From Misgurnus anguillicaudatus (lineage: Eukaryota > Chordata > Actinopteri > Cypriniformes > Cobitidae): a DNA stretch of 64,000 nucleotides. A model generated the notes under the pieces. It saw only the letters and a program-made list of their open reading frames with translations, had not been told where the DNA came from and did not search any database. The stretch's first letter is position 1. Each line of letters begins with the position of its first letter. A program made the translations under genes and the position numbers. Shown here one piece after another: positions 58,401 through 64,000 of this stretch. The stretch is from contig NC_073341.2 of the NCBI RefSeq assembly GCF_027580225.2, positions 13,136,501-13,200,500 of the forward strand, read 5' to 3'.

Positions 58401-58894
58401 ATCCAACAGTTTCGCAGTGTATATATGGGTACCACCACAAGAGTGTTAACCTAACACTTTCAAAAGTGTTAGCATTACCAACACTAAAAGGGTGTTACAA
58501 ATGTAACACTATTAAAGTTAAATAAAAACACTGCAACAGAGTATTTTAACTCCAGACTGTTGTTAATATCAATTTATCAATTAACTTCAGGAGTGTTTTT
58601 TTTAACACTACATCATTGTTGATTTTACACTTATGCAGTGCTAAATGTTCTTTAGTTAACTCAGAACAAAATGACTAGCTGTAAAACACTAAAGACAAAA
58701 AAATATGATGTCAACCTTACACTATCAAAGATTAATACTTGAAGTATATATATATAGCTTATGCGTTTGTTTGTATTGGTTTACATTTCTGCATATCTTT
58801 AAAGCATGTTACAATTCATACAATAAAACAAACATGCATTCCACAACAATTTCATATTTTAATTAAACAGCAAAGCAACCCCACTTTCAGTGCA

Positions 58895-60179
58895 CTACAA
58901 AATGCAACAATCAGTTACAATATATAAATATGAATCAGAGTCATATGACATCTGAAGATCAAATGGTTTTGGGTGCTGCAAATCATTTTGTTTTACAATG
59001 CAAAAACAATCAAGTTCTTTAACCTGAAATGCATGCAGGTGCTCAACATACACTGCTTCCATTTCCATCAAAACAAAATGTATTTCTTCCTTTCTCAGAA
59101 GAATTGCAATAATTTTACTGAACAATGGCATTTCATCCACCACATCAACACAAACAATAGCCTGGGTGCCAGCCGATCTTAGCCCCGCCACCACAATTTG
59201 AAAACCGGGGAAGATCGAAGATCAAATTCTGACTAGAATTGAGTATGACAACGTCAGGCTACACAAACAACTGATCCACAATGAAACTCATACCCCGTTT
59301 ACACGAAGGAAAGACGCATATATTTCCCTGCGGTTTGGCCTGTCATTTACACGAAAACCGCGTTTTTATTACAAAAAAACGATTATTTCTAAAACCTCCG
59401 GCCAAAGTGGATATTTCTGATTACCCCGGTTATGTGTTGCCGTGTCAACTGGGAGAAACGGGATTTTAGGTTGTTATACGTCACATTTTGCGCCAGAAAA
59501 TGTTTAACGTCATGAGAGCGCCCTTACAGTTTGTTTGGCTACTGATCAATCAGGTTTATCATGTTTGCTGTTATGAAAGGAACAGGAAGTCGCTCGTGTT
59601 CTTCGTTGGTGTCGATTCTGACGATTTTGATTGGCTTGCATGGCTGTATTCCCCTTCCTACACTGCCTCCCACAGGTTTGGCATAGTTATTATGCCGCTC
59701 GACGGCGTATTTATGCGGGTTGATGTAAATGGAAAGTTTTTTTGAAAACGATGTTGTGTGCACGATGTTATTATTGAAAACGGAGGCGGGAAAGTATTCG
59801 TTTCTCAAAATACCCGGCTATGTGTAAATGTAGCCTCAATCCCATCACACTTTACCCATCCAGTGCAATGTATAGCTTCAGACCTGTCAAGCTGAAAATG
59901 TTCACAGACCAATTCATCATAATCAAAATCACTTAATCTCTGACTCTTTACTGGCCCTGACTCAATACCTTTTACATTAAGTGACTCCCAGTGGTACGCT
60001 ACAGCTAACTGATGCTTCAGTGCTAAAGACTTTATCAAGTTCTTAATGCTGGATTTGAAAAATGTATGCTTTGCTTCATATCTCATAGTCCAAACATGAA
60101 CCAAAGGACCAATCTTTTGAATCACACCTGGATAATGGATCATTAAGTGATGTTTTGGTATTAAATTATTCTTTAAAAT
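58895..60179 (-). pseudogene. transposase-like relic, split by a younger element
   Basis: On the minus strand, 60179 down to about 59830 reads LIPKHHLMIHYPGVIQKIGP, then LVHVWTMRYEAKHTFFKS. This is the PKxHxMxHYP...GPLxHxWxMRxEAKHxxFK signature of a transposon-derived family widespread in fish and invertebrates. From 59194 to 58895 it continues with AIVCVDVVDEMPLFSKIIAI and HLHAFQVKELDCF, the usual C-terminal part. A different element occupies about 59275-59828 between them. Edges are also eroded. I believe the family is CACTA/EnSpm-related but am not certain. Confidence 0.65.
59275..59828. mobile_element. non-autonomous element nested in the transposase relic
   Basis: CCCCGTTTACACGAAGGAAA at the left and ACCCGGCTATGTGTAAATGT at the right are the altered inverted ends. 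The interior GTTTACACGAAAACCGCG and GAAAACGGAGGCGGGAAAG are inverted. Boundaries are approximate. Confidence 0.6.
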
Positions 60180-60181
60180 AC

Positions 60182-60370
60182 ACTCTTAAAAATGAAGGTG
60201 CCATAGAAGAACCATTTGTGTTTCTTCTAAGAACCATTTAGTCAAATCTCTCATACATTTTTATAATCTAAAGAATCTGCTTCACAAATTTCTGCTTCAA
60301 AAAAGGTTTTTGTTGCAGACAAAGTATATGAAAAGTAAGAAAGAGATGGTTCTTAACTTTGAATCACCCT
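60182..60370. mobile_element. AAGAACCATTT MITE, second copy
   Basis: CACTCTTAAAAATGAAGGTG, AGAACCATTTAGTCAAATCT and CATACATTTTT match 14120-14300. It truncates the transposase relic. Confidence 0.6.
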
Positions 60371-60904
60371 TTGTAGCCCCTTTGTATGCTTTTGTCCTCA
60401 CACATGATACATACTGCTCTGACATGCTAAATACATTAGAAAGGTTTAAATTAAAGTATTAAAAAACTTCCAATACAAATAAATCTCTGTCTTCAGAGAA
60501 AATAGGAATTGAACAACCATGTCAACAAAATCTGAAGCAAATTGAGTGCAGTGTTCATGCATCTACGCTTGTGCATGTGTGTGAGGTTATTGTATAAGTC
60601 ACAGAGGAATTCTGATAAGACTTTTGGAGCCAGACTGTAGACACTATGCAGCAGACAGGCCGATGACTGCACAGATACTGGGGTGGAACTGGTAATAGCG
60701 CTCACTCACTCTCTCTCTCTCTTTCTTTTCTTACCGCTCCCCCTTTTTTTAGCGTTTTTTCAAATCAGTCACCCCTGTAGACCCCAATTCTACAACATGT
60801 ACATGCAGTAAAAGCTTTTACCTTTTAGTCAAGCTTATTTAAGTACCCTCATGTGATTTCAAACCTATAACTGATACCCCTCTATGCTGTATCCTCACAC
60901 TGTA
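60371..60904. other. intergenic, no gene recognised
   Basis: Nothing supported apart from a short (CT)n at about 60705-60722. Confidence 0.45.
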
Positions 60905-61022
60905 CACAGCAAAATCACCGGTGTTAAATGTACACTCCTGGTGTATATATGGGTACCACCAGGTCTGGTGGTACCCATATAAACACCAGCAGTGTAGATT
61001 TAACACTGGTGATTTTGCTGTG
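60905..61022. mobile_element. 118 bp foldback element
   Basis: CACAGCAAAATCACCGGTGT at the left is inverted as ACTGGTGATTTTGCTGTG at the right. The arms pair nearly throughout and meet at GGTACCACCAG/CTGGTGGTACC. The GTATATATGGGTACCACCA arm motif recurs at 58421-58439. Confidence 0.9.
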
Positions 61023-61041
61023 TAGTTTGTGTTCGTCTCCT

Positions 61042-61268
61042 GGCTGTAGCTCAATTGACAGAGTATTGCATTCAACAACTCAAAGGTTGTGGGTTCAAAT
61101 CCTACACCGTAAAAAAAGATTTGTTGGTTCAACTTAAAAAAGGTAAGTTACCTTAAAATTTTGAGTTAGTTCAACTTAAAAATATTAGTAAATGCAAAAA
61201 AACAAACTGCATAGCTTGCACTGTGATTCACTTGGGATTTAAGCATCTGGCAAATGCATAAATATTAT
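61042..61268 (+). repeat. tRNA-derived SINE interrupted by a short element
   Basis: The tRNA-like head has an A box (GGCTGTAGCTCAATTGACAG) and a B box (GGGTTCAAATCC, 61091-61102). The tail (GCACTGTGATTCACTTGGGA, CATCTGGCAAATGCATAAAT) follows at 61210-61268. Between them about 100 bp of AAGTTGAACCAAC/TTGGTTCAACTT-type MITE sequence is inserted. Confidence 0.8.
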
Positions 61269-62460
61269 TTATTCCCCTGTTGCATGGCTTCAGAAGACTT
61301 GCAATAAACTGCACCTATACTGCAGTATAGAAAGTTATATAGACTACTTCCTTTTGTGTGAAGGCACAAGTACTTTTCTGGGTGATCTACTGCTATAAAA
61401 AAGTGCAGTTGTGGTTGTGTGTTTTTTAGCTCATGTTTATGCTCCGACTTTGGGGTAAATTCCTACCGGTGTGATAGCAATCAGTATAAGCAGGGGCGTA
61501 TGGCAGTGGTTCTTCTATAAACAGATGCCTAAGAGCTGTGAATAATTACCGGGATGAAATGGAATATGACTGATTATTATCATCATTATATCATCCTGTC
61601 TCTCGTCTGTTATTGTAATTTTCTTCATCGACATCAACGTCCTTTTCATCATCATCAGACTTGACTGAAAATCAATGTTACGATCACTAGCCAGGAGTAT
61701 GGCTGTAATCTGAATCTTGCTTTTCTCTCTATATTTAGAGGTCCAGCCTGGGGACCCTATTGTAGGTTTTTTTTGGGGGGGGTCTTATTTTTCCCTGCAC
61801 TAAAAGTTTCTTGATGTCAGAGACTGTACATCATAAGGTCTTCAAACTTGGCAGGATGGTCCCAAATGATACCCCCTGGGAAAAGTTACTTTTAAAAGTA
61901 TTCCATTACAACAGTGCTTCCCTGGTCCTCGTGCACCCCCTCCCAAACAGTTTCAGACCTTACCTTATTTAAAACACCTGATTTAACTCATCAGCTCGTT
62001 AGGGAGACACGTTAACCATTCTGGAAGGAGGCTGATGAGGTGAATCAGGTGTTTTAAATAAGGTAACATCCAAGGCCCTGTCCCAAATGGGACACTCCGG
62101 ACTTGTGGTCCTCCTCAGAGTCCACACTTTGATGACATCATAGAGTGCAGAGGGAAAACTTGATGCGAATCCATGTGGGTGCACCGGAGTCGTGTTTTGG
62201 GAAAGACTCGTGCGTCACACCGGAAATATGAATGGAAGTTGCCCGTCAGTGTGAACTCCTCCCTTCCGTCGTCAGATTGGTCTGAATGCTCTTTCGCAAA
62301 GACTTCTGGATTGGTAAAGTGCGCAAAGCCTGCTGCAGTGATGAGCACACTTTGTGGTCCATCTGTAAAATGCACCCATCTGTAAAAATGTGTTATAAAT
62401 AGTGTTGTAAATTGGGCATCTTAGGATGTAGCCTAAATGATAGCCGGTGTCTGTTGGTGT
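61269..62460. other. intergenic, no gene; palindromic repeat at 61915-62090
   Basis: CTTATTTAAAACACCTGATT near 61965 is inverted as AATCAGGTGTTTTAAATAAG at 62044-62063, a small MITE-like palindrome. 62085-62370 is unassigned. Confidence 0.5.
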
Positions 62461-62695
62461 TTAAAGCGATACTCCAGCCAAATATCAAAATGATCCCATG
62501 ATTTACTCACCCTTAAGCAATCCGAGATACATATGTTCATCATCTTTCACACGCATTTGGAATTCTTTTAGTAAATGTCCTTACTTTTCCAAGCTTGTAA
62601 TGGGAGAAAACAGGGATCAAGGAACAACTTCTGACTTTAAAGCACAAAAAAGTGCCTCCATCCTTCACAGAAGTTATCCACACGACTTACTGAAA

Positions 62696-62890
62696 AAATT
62701 ATTCATTGAATTTAATAAATTTTTTAAGGTAAGTGGTTGCAATCAATTTATTTAAGCTACATTTAAACAAAAATGATAAGTAAAGTAAAATAAAATATAA
62801 AACTTTTGCTTAAATGTAGCTTAAATAAATTGATTGCAGCCACTTACCCTAAAAAATGTATTAAATTTTAATGAATCATTTTTTTCAGTG
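62696..62890. mobile_element. palindromic MITE in the outer element
   Basis: ACTGAAAAAATTATTCATTG and AATGAATCATTTTTTTCAGT are inverted ends. The inner GGTAAGTGGTTGCAATCAAT is inverted as ATTGATTGCAGCCACTTACC. The same left arm alone occurs at 51433-51520 and 55387-55475. Confidence 0.85.
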
Positions 62891-62957
62891 CTCCAAGGGG
62901 TTAATAAAGGTCTTTTGCGGGTAATTGATGCGATATTGTTAGAACAATATCCATATT

Positions 62958-63739
62958 TTAAAGGGATAGTTCGGCCAAAAATGATATTAAACCCATGATT
63001 TACTCACCCCGAAGCCGTCCGAGATGCATATGTCACTCATTTTTCAGACAAACACATTTTCAGTTATTTTAGAAAATGTTTTATATCTTTCAGTTAATCA
63101 AATGTAAAGTTACGGGGTCCACGTCTTTCAAGTCCAAAAATCCTTCACAAAATAAATTCAAACGGCTCCAGGGTGATAAACAAAGGCCTTCTGAGGGTAA
63201 TCCGAATGATGTTGTTGTAGAAATATCCATATTTAAAACTTTATAAGTGAAAATAACTAGCTTCCGTTACCACCCCCATCTTAAACTCCTCTGTATTCAG
63301 GATCAGCGTAGTGTACGCACTTTTCTTAGTGACGTATGACAAATTCGGAGGGCGGGGCACAGAGCAGCAGCAGAAAAAAACCTCCGTAAACTGCGTACAC
63401 TCTCATCTTGAATGTGGATGCGACTTAGATGGCGGCACTACCGGAAGCTAGTTATTTTCGTTTATAAAGTTTTACATTTGGATATTTCTACAACAACACC
63501 ATGCGGATTACCCTTAGAAGACCTTTGTTTATCATCCTGGAACAATTTGGATTTCTTTGGGGAAGGATATATGCACATTTTTGGACTTGAAGGAGGTGGA
63601 CCACATAACTTTACTGTTTAGCAGCTGGAAGATATAAGACATTTTCTAAAATAAAAATGATGGACATATGCATCTCCGACGGCTTCGGGGTCAGTAAATC
63701 ATGGGTTTAATATCATTTTTGGCCGAACTATCCCTTTAA
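62958..63739. mobile_element. 782 bp TTAA-flanked long-palindrome element
   Basis: TTAAAGGGATAGTTCGGCCA at 62958 is inverted as TGGCCGAACTATCCCTTTAA ending 63739. The arms stay paired for roughly 300 bp each side, for example CTCACCCCGAAGCCGTCCGA against TCCGACGGCTTCGGGGTCAG. The 69-residue frame at 63412-63621 lies in one arm and is not a gene. Confidence 0.85.
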
Positions 63740-64000
63740 ACTTTATAAATTACTATAAATAGCTTTCGGTAATGACATCATCTTGGAGTCATTGCGCAAC
63801 ATACCCATGGCAACCAATGCTCACTACTCTAAAACTCCCATGTGAACCGAATAAGTCCAAAATAGCGTTGTTACCTTAGTTACTATTTTAGTTTATAAAG
63901 TTTAATTACCCATATCGATTACCCGCAGAAGACCTTTATTAACCCCTTGGAGCCGTGTGGATTACCTATGTGAGGGATGAATGGACTTTTGGGCCTCAAC

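Larger units (their letters stand above)
62463..64000. mobile_element. outer palindromic element, cut by the window end
   Basis: The left arm begins TTTAAAGCGATACTCCAGCC. Later left-arm DNA (CTCCAAGGGGTTAATAAAGG, GGGTAATTGATGCGATAT) is inverted at 63914-63965 (ATATCGATTACCCGCAGAAG, ACCTTTATTAACCCCTTGGA). It is interrupted by a MITE (62696-62890) and by a relative of itself (62958-63739). Its right terminus is beyond 64000. Confidence 0.75.

Noticed and set aside
61042..61110. Possible functional tRNA gene
   Set aside because: A and B boxes are present but the 3' side does not pair with the 5' acceptor strand, and a SINE tail follows. It is a SINE head.
63412..63621. 69-residue frame
   Set aside because: It lies in one arm of a palindromic transposon.

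Overview
The window looks like a piece of a cypriniform (carp/zebrafish-like) fish genome. It is intron-rich and AT-rich. It is crowded with dispersed repeats of the kinds seen in cyprinids: tRNA-derived SINE tails, CACTG...CAGTG and TTAA-flanked MITEs, hAT-type elements beginning TAGGGATG or TAGGGCTG, Tc1-like transposase relics, an L2-type LINE tail, and long TG, TA, CT and GACA tracts. There is no prokaryotic, plasmid, phage or CRISPR content.

Only two protein-coding genes can be supported, both on the + strand. The first is a five-exon CCN-family matricellular gene, best matched to CCN1/CYR61 (coding 12458-18389; IGFBP, VWC, TSP1 and CT modules, one per exon; about 368 aa). A TATA box lies just upstream and an AATAAA near 20530. 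The second is lmo4, a two-LIM-domain transcriptional adaptor (coding 27258-31784 in four coding exons, 156 aa). It has a likely non-coding first exon near 25.9-26.06 kb and a 3' UTR to about 32.7 kb. CCN1 and LMO4 are also neighbours on human 1p22, so the pairing looks like conserved synteny.

Layout: 1-12.1 kb is repeat-rich intergenic DNA (Tc1 relic, TG and TA tracts, nested MITEs). 12.1-20.6 kb is the ccn1-like gene, with an antisense Tc1-like relic and an L2 tail in intron 2 and several MITEs in its introns and 3' UTR. 20.6-25.5 kb is intergenic repeats. 25.5-32.7 kb is lmo4; its last intron holds a 1.9 kb GACA-based tandem array. 32.8-64 kb has no recognisable gene and resembles the regulatory desert known beside vertebrate LMO4. 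Unique AT-rich blocks with clustered homeodomain (TAATTA) and octamer (ATGCAAAT) motifs alternate with transposon stacks. 49.6-56.1 kb is a near-identical tandem duplication whose second copy carries an extra 1.4 kb CACTG...CAGTG insertion. 58.4-61.0 kb holds an antisense transposase relic split by another element. 62.46-64 kb is a palindromic element nested in a relative of itself and cut by the window end.

No new multi-gene system is visible. The observations most worth following are an apparent G-to-C change at the splice donor of ccn1-like intron 2, the tandem duplication (real event or assembly artefact), the candidate regulatory blocks downstream of lmo4, and the nested transposon stacks that preserve insertion order.
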